DNA of 64,000 nucleotides from Pseudomonas fluorescens (lineage in GTDB: Bacteria > Pseudomonadota > Gammaproteobacteria > Pseudomonadales > Pseudomonadaceae): NCBI RefSeq assembly GCF_902497775.2, contig NZ_OZ024668.1, positions 5,564,326 through 5,628,325 of the forward strand, given 5' to 3'. This document shows positions 10,686 through 18,700 of this stretch, piece by piece. How positions within the stretch are numbered: position 1 is the first letter of the stretch; each line of letters starts with the position of its first letter. Position numbers and translations under genes: made by a program. Below the pieces are notes generated by a model. It did not search any database. It saw only the letters and a list, made by a program, of their open reading frames with translations, and had not been told where the DNA came from.

Positions 10686-11759
10686 ATGTCGGCCAATAAG
10701 AAGCCAGTAAGTACGCCGTTGCACCTGCTCCAGCAACTCACGGGCAGCCTGCTCGATCATTTGGAAAATGCCTGCTCGCAAGCGCTGGCTGATGCTGAAA
10801 AACTGCTCGCCAAGTTGGAAAAACAACGCGGCAAGGCGCAGGAAAAACTGCACAAGTCGCGCCTGAAATTGCAGGACGCTGCCAAGGCTGGTAAAGCCAA
10901 GGCGCAGAACAAGGCCAAGTCGGCTGTGGGTGAGCTGGAAAAGTTGCTCGACGAGTTGAAAGACCGTCAATCGCAAACCCGCACCTACATCCTGCAACTC
11001 AAGCGTGACGCTCAGGAAAGCCTGAAACTGGCCCAGGGCGTTGGCAAGGTCAAGGACGCTGCCGCCAAGGCATTGAGCGTGCGCTCGGCCAAACCTGGCG
11101 TTGCTGCTGCCAAGCCAGCCGCAAAACCTGCCGCTAAAGCTGCGAGCAAACCAGCAGCAAAACCAGCAGCGAAACCTGCGGCGAAAACCGCAGCAGCCAA
11201 GCCAGCAGCCAAACCTACGGCTAAACCTGTAGCGGCCAAACCAGCAGCCAAGCCTGCTGCCAAAGCACCAGCCAAACCTGCGGCAAAAACTGCAGCAGCC
11301 AAGCCTGCCGCTACCAAGGCCCCTGCCAAGCCTGCGGCAAAAACCGCAGCGGCCAAGCCAGCAGCCAAGCCAGCAGCCAAGCCAGCAGCTAAACCTGCTG
11401 CAGCAAAACCTGCGGCCAAAGCGCCGGCCAAGCCAGCCGCCAGAACCGCAGCGGCTAAATCTGCTGCCAAGCCTGCGGCGGCGAAAGCACCTGCCAAGCC
11501 TGCGGCCAAGCCAGCAGCGGCAAAACCCGCAGCCAAGCCTGCTGCAGCAAAAGCGCCAGCCAAGCCTGCTGCAGCCAAGCCAGCTGCCAAACCTGCTGCT
11601 GCCAAGGCCCCAACCAAACCAGCTCAGCCTGCAGCCGCCAAGCCGGCTACTCCCGCAGCGCCGGCAGCATCCGCCGCTTCTGCACCGGCAGCCACTTCGT
11701 CGACTGCGCCAGCAGCTTCGGTAGCACCGAGCACTCAGACTCCTTCGTCGGCGTCCTGA
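10686..11759 (+). CDS. algP: AlgP, histone H1-like transcriptional regulator
   Basis: 357 residues. The first 125 or so are a helical, coiled-coil-prone region (LLQQLTGSLLDHLENACSQALADAEKLLAKLEKQ). From about residue 135 to 325 the protein is an almost pure Lys-Pro-Ala-Ala repeat (KPAAKPAAAK and KAPAKPAAK variants), resembling the C-terminal tail of eukaryotic histone H1. In P. aeruginosa AlgP takes part in algD regulation. The start is clear: CCAGGAGGTAAACC directly precedes the ATG. Its last 25 nt overlap the convergent TIGR02444 gene. Repeat number is likely to vary between strains. Confidence 0.96.
   Translation: MSANKKPVSTPLHLLQQLTGSLLDHLENACSQALADAEKLLAKLEKQRGKAQEKLHKSRLKLQDAAKAGKAKAQNKAKSAVGELEKLLDELKDRQSQTRTYILQLKRDAQESLKLAQGVGKVKDAAAKALSVRSAKPGVAAAKPAAKPAAKAASKPAAKPAAKPAAKTAAAKPAAKPTAKPVAAKPAAKPAAKAPAKPAAKTAAAKPAATKAPAKPAAKTAAAKPAAKPAAKPAAKPAAAKPAAKAPAKPAARTAAAKSAAKPAAAKAPAKPAAKPAAAKPAAKPAAAKAPAKPAAAKPAAKPAAAKAPTKPAQPAAAKPATPAAPAASAASAPAATSSTAPAASVAPSTQTPSSAS
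11097..11640 (+). repeat. coding repeat region of algP (KPAA units)
   Basis: Imperfect tandem 9- to 12-nt units of the aarCCagcngCn type encode the Lys-Pro-Ala-Ala tail. Third positions vary between units, so the protein repeat is better kept than the DNA repeat. Such DNA is prone to slippage and recombination, and assembly errors are possible here. Confidence 0.85.
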
Positions 11760-12217
11760 GTCATCAGCATCACGACGCGCAGCCTGTGCAGCGCGTCGTG
11801 ATGCGCACCGGCGCCTTCGGGGGCCAGCCCGCTTATCCAGTCCAGTCCGGCTTCGGGCGTTGCTGCCCAGTCCTTGCAGGCCGTCTCAAGGCGCTCCAGC
11901 AGGATGCGTTCTGCCGCTAATTCCAGGCCTTTTACCTGCTCGCGCAAACCCGCCAGCTGCGGATCCTTGCCTGCCTTGTCACGCCAGGACTGACGCAAGG
12001 TGCGCAGTGGTTTCACCACCTCGGTTTGCCAGTCATCTGCCAGCTCCGTGAGCTGACGCACCCGTTGTTCGTTCGCTGCTACGCCACGTGCACTGAGCCA
12101 GGCGCCGCACAGCAGCAGGCAGACGTCGCCACCCAGGTCCTGCCATAGCAGGCAGGCAGGTTCTACGCCTGGGCGGGCGTAAAGCTTCAGGGCAAAATTC
12201 CACAGGTCGGTGTGCAT
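11735..12217 (-). CDS. TIGR02444 family protein
   Basis: 160 residues from the ATG at 12217. The open frame extends further upstream, but MHTDLWNFALKLYARPGVE is the family's typical start. The conserved N-terminal part includes EPACLLWQDLGGDVCLLLCGAWL. The protein is small and helical, without membrane segments or a known catalytic motif. Its function is unknown. It sits between algP (convergent, 25-nt overlap of 3' ends) and the ABC-F gene (divergent, only 49 nt between start codons), the same neighbourhood as in other pseudomonads. Confidence 0.85.
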   Translation of the reverse strand: MHTDLWNFALKLYARPGVEPACLLWQDLGGDVCLLLCGAWLSARGVAANEQRVRQLTELADDWQTEVVKPLRTLRQSWRDKAGKDPQLAGLREQVKGLELAAERILLERLETACKDWAATPEAGLDWISGLAPEGAGAHHDALHRLRVVMLMTQDADEGV

Positions 12218-12266
12218 GGTCCACTCGCGCCAGTTGCCGACGAAGCTGGTAGACTCCGCGGCCATT

Positions 12267-14177
12267 ATGATCAGACTATCGAACCTCACTTTACAGCGTG
12301 GTCCACAGCGCCTGCTAGAAGGCGCCGAGATGACCCTGCACGCCGGCCAGAAAGCCGGCCTGATCGGTGCCAACGGCGCCGGTAAATCCAGCCTGTTCGC
12401 CTTGCTGCGCGGTGAGCTGACGCCTGACTCCGGCGACTGTCAGTTGCCTGCCGATTGGCGTATCGCGCACATGCGCCAGGAGGTCGACACCCTCGATCGC
12501 TTGGCGGTCGACTACGTGCTCGACGGCGATGCCCGCCTGCGCAAGGTCCAGGCCGACCTGGCCGCGGCTGAAGCCGCCCATGACGGCACCGCACTGGCAC
12601 GCCTGCATATCGAACTCGACAGCGCCGACGGCTATACCGCCGACGCGCGGGCGCGCAAGTTGCTGGCAGGCCTGGGCTTTACCAACGAGCAGATGGACCG
12701 CCGGGTCGGTGACTTCTCCGGTGGCTGGCGGATGCGCCTTAACCTGGCCCAGGCCCTGATGTGTCCGTCCGACTTGCTGCTGCTCGACGAACCGACCAAC
12801 CACCTGGACCTGGACGCCATCCTCTGGCTGGAAGACTGGCTCAAAGGCTATCCGGGCACGCTGCTGCTGATTTCCCACGACCGGGATTTCCTCGATGCCG
12901 TGGTTGATCACGTCGCCCACGTCGAGCAGTGCAAGCTGACCCTCTACCGTGGCGGCTACACTGCGTTCGAGCGCACCCGTGCCGAGCGCCTGGCGCAGCA
13001 GCAACAGGCCTACGAGAAGCAGCAGGCGCAGCGCGCGCACATGGAAAAGTACATCGCCCGGTTCAAGGCCCAGGCCACCAAGGCCCGCCAGGCGCAGAGC
13101 CGGATCAAGGCCCTGGAGCGCATGGAAGAGCTGTCGGCGGCCCACGTCGATTCGCCGTTCGATTTCGTCTTCCGCGAGTCGGAGAAAATCTCCAGCCCGC
13201 TGCTCGACCTGTCCGAAGGCCGTCTGGGCTACGGCGACAAGACCATCCTCGAGAAGGTCAAACTGCAACTCACCCCGGGTGCGCGGATCGGCCTGCTGGG
13301 CCCCAACGGTGCGGGTAAGTCGACCCTGATCAAGAACCTTGCCGGTGAACTGGAGCCCCTCAGCGGGCGCCTGGTGCGCGGCGAGAATCTCTCGGTTGGC
13401 TACTTTGCCCAGCACCAGCTCGACTCGCTGGACAACAAGGCCAGCCCGTTGCTGCACCTGCAGCGTCTGGCGCCGACCGAGCGTGAACAAACCCTGCGCG
13501 ACTTTCTCGGTGGTTTCGACTTCCGCGGCGGGCGCATCGACGAGCCGGTGCTGAATTTTTCCGGTGGCGAAAAAGCCCGCCTGGCCCTGGCCCTGATTGC
13601 CTGGGAACGGCCGAACCTGCTGCTGCTCGACGAACCGACCAACCACCTGGACCTGGAAATGCGTCTGGCGCTGACCATGGCCCTGCAGGAGTTCAGTGGC
13701 GCAGTGCTGGTGGTTTCCCACGACCGTCACCTGCTCAAGAGCACCACCGATGATTTCCTCCTGGTAGCCGACGGCAAGGTCGAAACCTTCGACGGCGATC
13801 TGGACGACTACACCCGCTGGCTGGTCGAGTACCGTCAACGCAATGCTCCGGTCAGCACTGCGCCGGTCAATGCCGACAAGACCGACAAGAAGGCCCAGCG
13901 CCAGGCTGCGGCGGCCCTGCGTCAGCAGCTGGCGCCGCACAAGCGCGAAGCCGACAAGCTTGAGCGTGAGCTGGGCAGCGTGCACGAGCAACTGGCCAAG
14001 GTCGATGCCAGCCTCGCTGACAGCGCCCTCTATGAAGCTGCGCGCAAGGACGAGTTGCGTGACCTGCTGGCCCAGCAGGCCAAGCTCAAGGTCCGTGAAG
14101 GGGAGCTGGAAGAAGCCTGGATGGAGGCCCTTGAGACGCTCGAGAACATGCAGGCGGAGCTGGAGGCGTTGTCCTGA
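12267..14177 (+). CDS. ABC-F family ATPase (YheS-like)
   Basis: 636 residues, like E. coli YheS (about 637). The ATG at 12267 gives MIRLSNLTLQRG, the family start; the in-frame extension to 12210 is unlikely. There are two soluble ATP-binding domains and no membrane part. The Walker A motifs are GANGAGKSS and GPNGAGKST. The signatures are FSGGWRMRLNLAQAL and FSGGEKARLALAL, each followed by LLLDEPTNHLDL. A charged linker of the P-site type lies between them, and a basic C-terminal coiled coil follows. ABC-F proteins act on ribosomes. The stop overlaps the next start (TGATG). Confidence 0.93.
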   Translation: MIRLSNLTLQRGPQRLLEGAEMTLHAGQKAGLIGANGAGKSSLFALLRGELTPDSGDCQLPADWRIAHMRQEVDTLDRLAVDYVLDGDARLRKVQADLAAAEAAHDGTALARLHIELDSADGYTADARARKLLAGLGFTNEQMDRRVGDFSGGWRMRLNLAQALMCPSDLLLLDEPTNHLDLDAILWLEDWLKGYPGTLLLISHDRDFLDAVVDHVAHVEQCKLTLYRGGYTAFERTRAERLAQQQQAYEKQQAQRAHMEKYIARFKAQATKARQAQSRIKALERMEELSAAHVDSPFDFVFRESEKISSPLLDLSEGRLGYGDKTILEKVKLQLTPGARIGLLGPNGAGKSTLIKNLAGELEPLSGRLVRGENLSVGYFAQHQLDSLDNKASPLLHLQRLAPTEREQTLRDFLGGFDFRGGRIDEPVLNFSGGEKARLALALIAWERPNLLLLDEPTNHLDLEMRLALTMALQEFSGAVLVVSHDRHLLKSTTDDFLLVADGKVETFDGDLDDYTRWLVEYRQRNAPVSTAPVNADKTDKKAQRQAAAALRQQLAPHKREADKLERELGSVHEQLAKVDASLADSALYEAARKDELRDLLAQQAKLKVREGELEEAWMEALETLENMQAELEALS

Positions 14178-14764
14178 TGGAATCTTTGCAGTTGCCATTG
14201 CCGGTGGAATGGATCGCACCGTTCTGGCTGGGTTTGCAGATCCTGCTGATCCTTTCGGCGGCGTTCATCCTGCAACGCGTGGTTGCCCGTTGCCTCAAGC
14301 GCCTGGGCGAGCGCTACCCGTTGCCGCCGGAGCTGCTGATGCCGCTGCGCGGTGGCCTGCGCTGGCTGATCATGGGCAGTGCGCTGATCTTCGTGCTGGA
14401 GCGCCTGGGGGTTTCTGCCACGGTGCTGTGGACCGCTTTGTCCGGGTTCGTTGCCGTTGCGGCAGTGGCGTTCTTCGCCATGTGGAGCGTGCTGTCGAAC
14501 CTGCTGTGCGCGGTGCTGATCTTTACCGTCGGGCCATTTCGCATCGGTGATGTGGTCGAACTGGTCGAAACCATCGACAAGCCGGGCGTCAAAGGCCGGG
14601 TGGTGGCCATCAACCTGTTGTTCACCACCTTGATCGAACTGCCGGAAGCTGGCGGCGCGCTGGTGCAGGTGCCCAACAGCCAGTTCTTCCAGAAATCGGT
14701 ACGGCGCTGGCGCGGTGCCGAAGTGCTGCCGCTGGTGGGCGAGAGCAAAGCCCCGGGTAATTGA
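14177..14764 (+). CDS. small mechanosensitive (MscS-type) channel
   Basis: 195 residues, short for MscS. Three membrane helices are visible: about 18-36, 60-78 and the pore-like AVAAVAFFAMWSVLSNLLCAVLIFTV. The beta domain follows (FRIGDVVELVETIDKPGVKGRVVAINLLFTTLIE and then VQVPNSQFFQKSVRRW). The large C-terminal cage of E. coli MscS is cut short. The gene overlaps the end of the ABC-F gene by one base, so the two are probably co-translated, though a functional link is not obvious. Confidence 0.88.
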   Translation: MESLQLPLPVEWIAPFWLGLQILLILSAAFILQRVVARCLKRLGERYPLPPELLMPLRGGLRWLIMGSALIFVLERLGVSATVLWTALSGFVAVAAVAFFAMWSVLSNLLCAVLIFTVGPFRIGDVVELVETIDKPGVKGRVVAINLLFTTLIELPEAGGALVQVPNSQFFQKSVRRWRGAEVLPLVGESKAPGN

Positions 14765-14803
14765 TCGAGCGCAGCAAAAAAAACGTGGTGATTTTTTCGC
14801 CAG

Positions 14804-14838
14804 GGCACTAGCTTAGTGGTTTGTAACAAGCTAGTGCC
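14804..14838 (+). promoter_or_regulatory. perfect hairpin directly before the LysE-family gene
   Basis: GGCACTAGCTT at 14804-14814 and AAGCTAGTGCC at 14828-14838 form a perfect 11-bp stem with a 13-nt loop. The 3' arm ends where the GAGGT ribosome-binding site begins (14839-14843), and the ATG is at 14849. A run of T lies just upstream of the 5' arm. It could be a protein operator or an RNA hairpin affecting translation. It is too close to the start codon to be a normal terminator of the preceding operon. Confidence 0.6.
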
Positions 14839-14848
14839 GAGGTGCGCG

Positions 14849-15481
14849 ATGTCATTGGAAACGTGGTTGGCATTTTTTGCCGCTTGCTGGGTGATCAGTC
14901 TGTCGCCGGGTGCCGGGGCCATTGCCTCGATGTCCTGTGGCCTGCAATACGGTTTTTGGCGCGGCTACTGGAACGCGCTAGGCCTGCAGTTGGGCCTGGT
15001 ACTGCAGATTGCGATCATTGCCGCCGGTGTCGGTGCCATCCTCGCGGCATCGGCTACCGCCTTCCAGGTGATCAAATGGTTCGGCGTTGCCTACCTGGTG
15101 TACCTGGCGGTCAAACAGTGGCGCGCGCTGCCGGCTGATATCACCGACGATTCCGCCGTGCGGCCGATCGGCAAGCCGCTGAGCCTGGTGTTCCGTGGCT
15201 TTCTGGTCAACGTCAGCAACCCCAAGGCGCTGATCTTCATGCTCGCGGTGCTGCCGCAGTTCATCAACCCGCATGCTGCGCTGCTGCCGCAGTACCTGAT
15301 CATTACGCTGACCATGGTCACGGTCGATCTCATGGTCATGGCCGGCTACACGGGGCTTGCTGCCAAGGTGTTGCGCCTGCTGCGTACGCCAAGGCAGCAG
15401 CGGCGCATGAACCGTACCTTTGCCGGGTTGTTCCTGGGCGCGGCGACTTTGCTGGCGAGTATCCGTCGGGCGCCGGTTTAG
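14849..15481 (+). CDS. LysE/RhtB family amino-acid exporter
   Basis: 210 residues from the ATG at 14849, with MSLETWLAFFAACWVISLSPGAGAI as the typical start. The SPGAGA motif near residue 20 is diagnostic for the LysE/RhtB family. Six membrane helices are predicted. The conserved GFLVNVSNPKALIFMLAVLPQF lies near residues 118-139. The substrate is probably an amino acid or homoserine derivative, which cannot be narrowed from sequence. The in-frame extension upstream to 14816 would cover the hairpin and is unlikely. A strong bidirectional terminator follows. Confidence 0.92.
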   Translation: MSLETWLAFFAACWVISLSPGAGAIASMSCGLQYGFWRGYWNALGLQLGLVLQIAIIAAGVGAILAASATAFQVIKWFGVAYLVYLAVKQWRALPADITDDSAVRPIGKPLSLVFRGFLVNVSNPKALIFMLAVLPQFINPHAALLPQYLIITLTMVTVDLMVMAGYTGLAAKVLRLLRTPRQQRRMNRTFAGLFLGAATLLASIRRAPV

Positions 15482-15493
15482 GAACCCATCGCG

Positions 15494-15515
15494 GCGACCC
15501 GACTTACCCCGCGAT
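15494..15515. repeat. single REP-like element
   Basis: GCGACCCGACTTaCCCCGCG and two further bases match the 3' arm of the REP hairpin at 49429-49450 with one difference. Here it stands as one copy between the LysE stop and the terminator. Confidence 0.7.
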
Positions 15516-15528
15516 AAATTCACCGCAG

Positions 15529-15562
15529 ACAAAAAAGGCGACCCGAAGGTCGCCTTTTTTGT
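15529..15562. terminator. bidirectional intrinsic terminator
   Basis: A perfect 15-bp stem, ACAAAAAAGGCGACC and its complement, has a CGAA tetraloop and runs of A and T on the two sides. It can terminate both the plus-strand LysE gene and the minus-strand LpoB-type operon that ends at 15566. Confidence 0.93.
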
Positions 15563-15565
15563 TTC

Positions 15566-16306
15566 TCAACGCAGGATCTGCGCCGGTTCATCAGGCGGCA
15601 GGTTGTTACGCGCCGGTGTACGCGGTTGCCCTGGTACGCTACCGCCCAGTTGCTCGGCCATCTGCCGGGCTACGTCCATGCCCAGTTCCTTCGAGACTTC
15701 ACGCACCACCCGCGGGCGGTTCAGGGTCACCCGCACATCCTGGCTGTTGACCAGCTTGGTGTCCTGGCCTTCACCCATGGCGGTAAACGCCGAGGTGATC
15801 TCGTAGGTCTTGGTGTTGATCAGGCTGAAATCGGCCACCAGGCTCAGGCCAAGGATGGCCGAATAGCTGTTGGTGTTGTCCAGCGAGGTAATGTCGCGCT
15901 GGAAGTCGATATCCGACAAGGTGCCGAACAGCACGTAGTCAGCGCCCTTGAAGTTGCCGTTCTTGATGCGCCGGATCACGTCATACACATCGCCTTTGGC
16001 ATCGGCGGTGTAGGGCGTGCCCTGAACCAGCTGGAACATCCCGGACTTGAGAATCTCGCCCTTGATGTCGCCAGTGAATTTGCGCAGTTCAGTCTGCTCG
16101 ATGTAGCTGTCGCGGCTCTCGTACTCGCTGTAGCTCGACGAGCCACTGGCGTGGTACATGCTCGCCTGGCCGCTGCTCTGCGCCGAGACCGTGTGGATGT
16201 ACTGCTCCACACGCTCCTGGTAGGCGAGGTCGGTGACCGCGACTTTGGGGGCCGCTTGCACGCTGAACGCGCAAGCCAGGCCCAGAATGCCCATCCATGC
16301 ACGCAT
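15566..16306 (-). CDS. exported CsgG/LpoB-related protein, last gene of four-gene envelope operon
   Basis: 246 residues. A signal peptide (MRAWMGILGLACAFSVQA, cleavage likely before APKV) has no lipobox cysteine, so the product is probably periplasmic. The first half has a serine- and tyrosine-rich stretch (SGSSSYSEYESRDSY). The second half, DYVLFGTLSDIDFQRDITSL followed by a beta-rich segment and VVREVSKELGMDVARQMAEQL, resembles the CsgG/LpoB superfamily fold in pattern (GxLxD then alternating strands). That relation is an inference from pattern. It starts three bases after the stop of the LpoB-like gene. Function unknown. Confidence 0.75.
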   Translation of the reverse strand: MRAWMGILGLACAFSVQAAPKVAVTDLAYQERVEQYIHTVSAQSSGQASMYHASGSSSYSEYESRDSYIEQTELRKFTGDIKGEILKSGMFQLVQGTPYTADAKGDVYDVIRRIKNGNFKGADYVLFGTLSDIDFQRDITSLDNTNSYSAILGLSLVADFSLINTKTYEITSAFTAMGEGQDTKLVNSQDVRVTLNRPRVVREVSKELGMDVARQMAEQLGGSVPGQPRTPARNNLPPDEPAQILR

Positions 16307-16309
16307 TGC

Positions 16310-16897
16310 TTAGCGCTCCGTGGTCTTGCGGATTTCTTTTTCGTCCATCCACTCGGCCAGGCCGCTTTCAACGTCGATCAGCTGCAGGCTGAACTTGTAG
16401 AACACGTCCTTGTAGTCGCTGCTGCGCTTGACGATCGAGCTGATCGAACCTTCCAGGCGGTACTTGGCGGCGATCATGTTGCCGGTCTTGGCCACAGTGT
16501 TCTTCTTGTACAGGCCGCTCTGGTTCTGCAGCTTGAGCTGGTCGACCTGGCTCTGCATCTGGGTGTTGTCGCTGGCGAAACGGGCGGTGCCGGACTTCAT
16601 CAGCTGGGTCTTGATCGAAGTGGTGATTTCACGGGTATCGATGTACTCGCTGGTCTTGTTCTTCACGTCATAGACCTGAACCACCGGGCGGCCCTGGAGG
16701 ATCCCGGACTGGGCCAGGGAGCGGGTCATGGATTCGGCGATCATCTGCAGGTCGGTCGAACCGAACTCGTTGGTGACCAGCTCCACGGCCTTGCTGTCGC
16801 CGTAGCCGATGTTCTTGCCGCCCAGGACTGGCGACGGGGTGCTGCAGCCACTGACCAGAGCAATGGCGAGGGCGGCGAGGGAAATGCGTGCAATCAT
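16310..16897 (-). CDS. LpoB-like outer-membrane lipoprotein
   Basis: 195 residues from the ATG at 16897, chosen because MIARISLAALAIALVSGC is a lipoprotein signal with lipobox VSGC and GGAG lies nine bases before it. The folded domain (FGSTDLQMIAESMTRSLAQSG through YKFSLQLIDVESGLAEWMDEKEIRKTTE) matches the LpoB family, including the terminal W.DEKEIRK. E. coli LpoB activates the PBP1B transpeptidase. Here the linker after the lipidated cysteine is only about 25 residues, without the long proline-rich spacer. It is next to a YcfL-like gene, as in E. coli. Confidence 0.85.
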   Translation of the reverse strand: MIARISLAALAIALVSGCSTPSPVLGGKNIGYGDSKAVELVTNEFGSTDLQMIAESMTRSLAQSGILQGRPVVQVYDVKNKTSEYIDTREITTSIKTQLMKSGTARFASDNTQMQSQVDQLKLQNQSGLYKKNTVAKTGNMIAAKYRLEGSISSIVKRSSDYKDVFYKFSLQLIDVESGLAEWMDEKEIRKTTER

Positions 16898-16921
16898 GAA
16901 AAGGTGCTCCTGCAAAAATGA

Positions 16922-17293
16922 TTACTGAGACTGAACTTCAAGGCGGAAATCGGTGGCCTGCGGCACGGGTGCGATAGCCGGCAGCACGCTGGACTGTTTG
17001 CCGTACAGGGTCACGGTCTTCCAGCTCTCTTCGTCGGCAACCGGGAAACCGTCGTTACCCAGCCAGGCGAAGCGGTAGAACATCGTCTTGTTACTGGCGC
17101 TGGTGTTGTTCAGCGACACCTTCACGGTCAGAAAGCCGTTCTCGCGCGCGACGCGCATAGGGCCGGTTTCGATGTTCTTCAGGTTGCCCATCTTCACCAC
17201 CTTGCTGGCGGCGCTGCCAGGTTCTGGCGGTGGCGGGGTCGCGCAACCGGCCAGCAGGGCGGTGACGAGAACGGCGAGCAGTTTGATACGCAT
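16922..17293 (-). CDS. YcfL-like lipoprotein (DUF1425)
   Basis: 123 residues. The lipoprotein signal MRIKLLAVLVTALLAGC has a clear lipobox, LAGC, followed by a proline-rich TPPPPEPG. The folded part has VSLNNTSASNKTMFYRFAWLGNDGFPV, the hallmark of the YcfL/DUF1425 family, which has an immunoglobulin-like fold. In E. coli ycfL lies immediately upstream of lpoB, and that order is kept here. Its role is unknown. The gaps to its neighbours are about 10 and 24 nt, so all four genes are likely one transcript. Confidence 0.85.
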   Translation of the reverse strand: MRIKLLAVLVTALLAGCATPPPPEPGSAASKVVKMGNLKNIETGPMRVARENGFLTVKVSLNNTSASNKTMFYRFAWLGNDGFPVADEESWKTVTLYGKQSSVLPAIAPVPQATDFRLEVQSQ

Positions 17294-17302
17294 GACGCTT
17301 CC

Positions 17303-18700
17303 TTAAGGTTGTTTGAGGCTGGCGACAGCCTGGCCAGTGGCTTTCGGTTCCACCTGCAGGGCCGGGCCGCCGGCGAAGACCTGGTTGCCGACCACGCGCA
17401 GGGTGACGACCTGGAATGGACGGTCGATCTTCACGCTGACCTGGCTGCCGCCCAGGCTCGAAGGCAGGCTCAGTTGGTGCTCGCCCTGGCGCAGGCGCAC
17501 GCGGACAACCTGAGTTTCGTCCGGCAGGGTGCGCCAGGTGCGGGTGTCGGCGCCTTCGGTGATGGTCGAGGCAATACCTACTGCCAGGCCGGCCAGCGGG
17601 TTGGCGTCGTTCAACTGCTTCTGCGCCACACCGCGAGTAATGGCCCGTACGCTGGTGCGCAGGATGATCCCCGGCATGTCGTCACGCAGGGCGCGGCGGG
17701 ACATGGCGGTAGTGCTGTTGAGCGCGGTCAGCTTCAGCGCGCGGTCGTTCAGGTAGATCTCGCTGAAGTGCGCGGTGGAATTGTCTTCCTTGATCACCGG
17801 GAACGACAGCGGGGTGATCACCAGGTTGCCGCTGATTGGCAACGGCAGCGGGATACGCACCGAGTCGCGGGCCGGGGCCAGGCCGCTCTGGATCACGATC
17901 AGCACATCGCTGTCGGTGGTTTTCGCCGCTGGCTTGTCCAGCTCGAGCAGGGCCTGCTCCAGCAGTGGGGTGTTCGGGCGCAGCTCGGCGGCCTTGCGGT
18001 AGCCCGGCGCAGCCAGGCCTTTTTCGCCCAGGGCTTCATACACATAACCGGACAGATAGTGGCTGAACGCACTCTGGTAGCTGTTCTTCAGGCCGACCAC
18101 TTCCGGGGCGTCGAGGCTGGCCACCGGGTAACCCTGAAGGTCCTTGTACTCGGTCTTGACGCCTTCTTTCTCGGCCTCTTCTTCGCGCTTGAGGTATTCC
18201 TTGTCACGCAGTTCGGCGATGACCGCTTCACGTTCGTGAGTCTTCTTGATTTCGGTACGAGCGCCGTCGAAGTCGTTCTGGGACAGCAGGTTGAGGGCCA
18301 TCTGCGTGGTCAGCATGACTTTTTCGTAGTCGTAGCCTTCGTAGCGGCGGACCTTGTCGTTGACCAGGTAGCTGCTGAACTGGCTCAGGTACTTGTCGGT
18401 GTCCAGCTTGACCGACTCTTCCCACTTGAACACCACGTCGTCGGCGCTGCGCCAGGCCAGCTGGCTACCGGCCAGGTCGCCCTTGGAGCGCAGCAATTCG
18501 CCTTTCTCGAAGTAGTAGAGAAGGTCTTTGTCCTCACCCTTGTTGTTTTTTTCCAGCAGTGCCAGGGCGGCGTCGACGTTGCCGCTGGTCAGGTGCTGGT
18601 TGGTTTCCTGAAGTTCGCTGTCGTAACTGCGAAAGGCCGAGCAACCAGCCAGTTGGACGGCCGCGACCAGGGTCGCGACGGTGAGGACACGGGATGCCAT
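17303..18700 (-). CDS. COG3014-type lipoprotein with helical repeats
   Basis: 465 residues from the ATG at 18700. The start gives MASRVLTVATLVAAVQLAGC, a lipoprotein signal with lipobox LAGC. The longer frame to 18775 would bury the signal. The N-terminal two thirds are TPR-like helices (LTSGNVDAALALLEKNN, YYFEKGELLRSKGDLAGS, VYEALGEKGLAAPGYRKAAELRPN), with a very charged EREAVIAELRDKEYLKREEEAEKEG stretch. The last third is beta-rich. Proteins of this group are found in several gammaproteobacteria and lack an assigned function. It is the first gene of the four-gene operon. Confidence 0.8.
   Translation of the reverse strand: MASRVLTVATLVAAVQLAGCSAFRSYDSELQETNQHLTSGNVDAALALLEKNNKGEDKDLLYYFEKGELLRSKGDLAGSQLAWRSADDVVFKWEESVKLDTDKYLSQFSSYLVNDKVRRYEGYDYEKVMLTTQMALNLLSQNDFDGARTEIKKTHEREAVIAELRDKEYLKREEEAEKEGVKTEYKDLQGYPVASLDAPEVVGLKNSYQSAFSHYLSGYVYEALGEKGLAAPGYRKAAELRPNTPLLEQALLELDKPAAKTTDSDVLIVIQSGLAPARDSVRIPLPLPISGNLVITPLSFPVIKEDNSTAHFSEIYLNDRALKLTALNSTTAMSRRALRDDMPGIILRTSVRAITRGVAQKQLNDANPLAGLAVGIASTITEGADTRTWRTLPDETQVVRVRLRQGEHQLSLPSSLGGSQVSVKIDRPFQVVTLRVVGNQVFAGGPALQVEPKATGQAVASLKQP

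Noticed and set aside
11012..11617. Open frame with Ala/Gly/Leu repeats opposite algP
   Set aside because: It is the reverse-strand image of the KPAA repeat and has no independent start signals.
11097..11640. CRISPR array
   Set aside because: Short imperfect units without unique spacers, fully in frame and coding for the AlgP tail.
12315..14219. 634-codon open frame opposite the ABC-F gene
   Set aside because: Shadow of the ABC-F gene, which has full Walker and signature motifs on the other strand.
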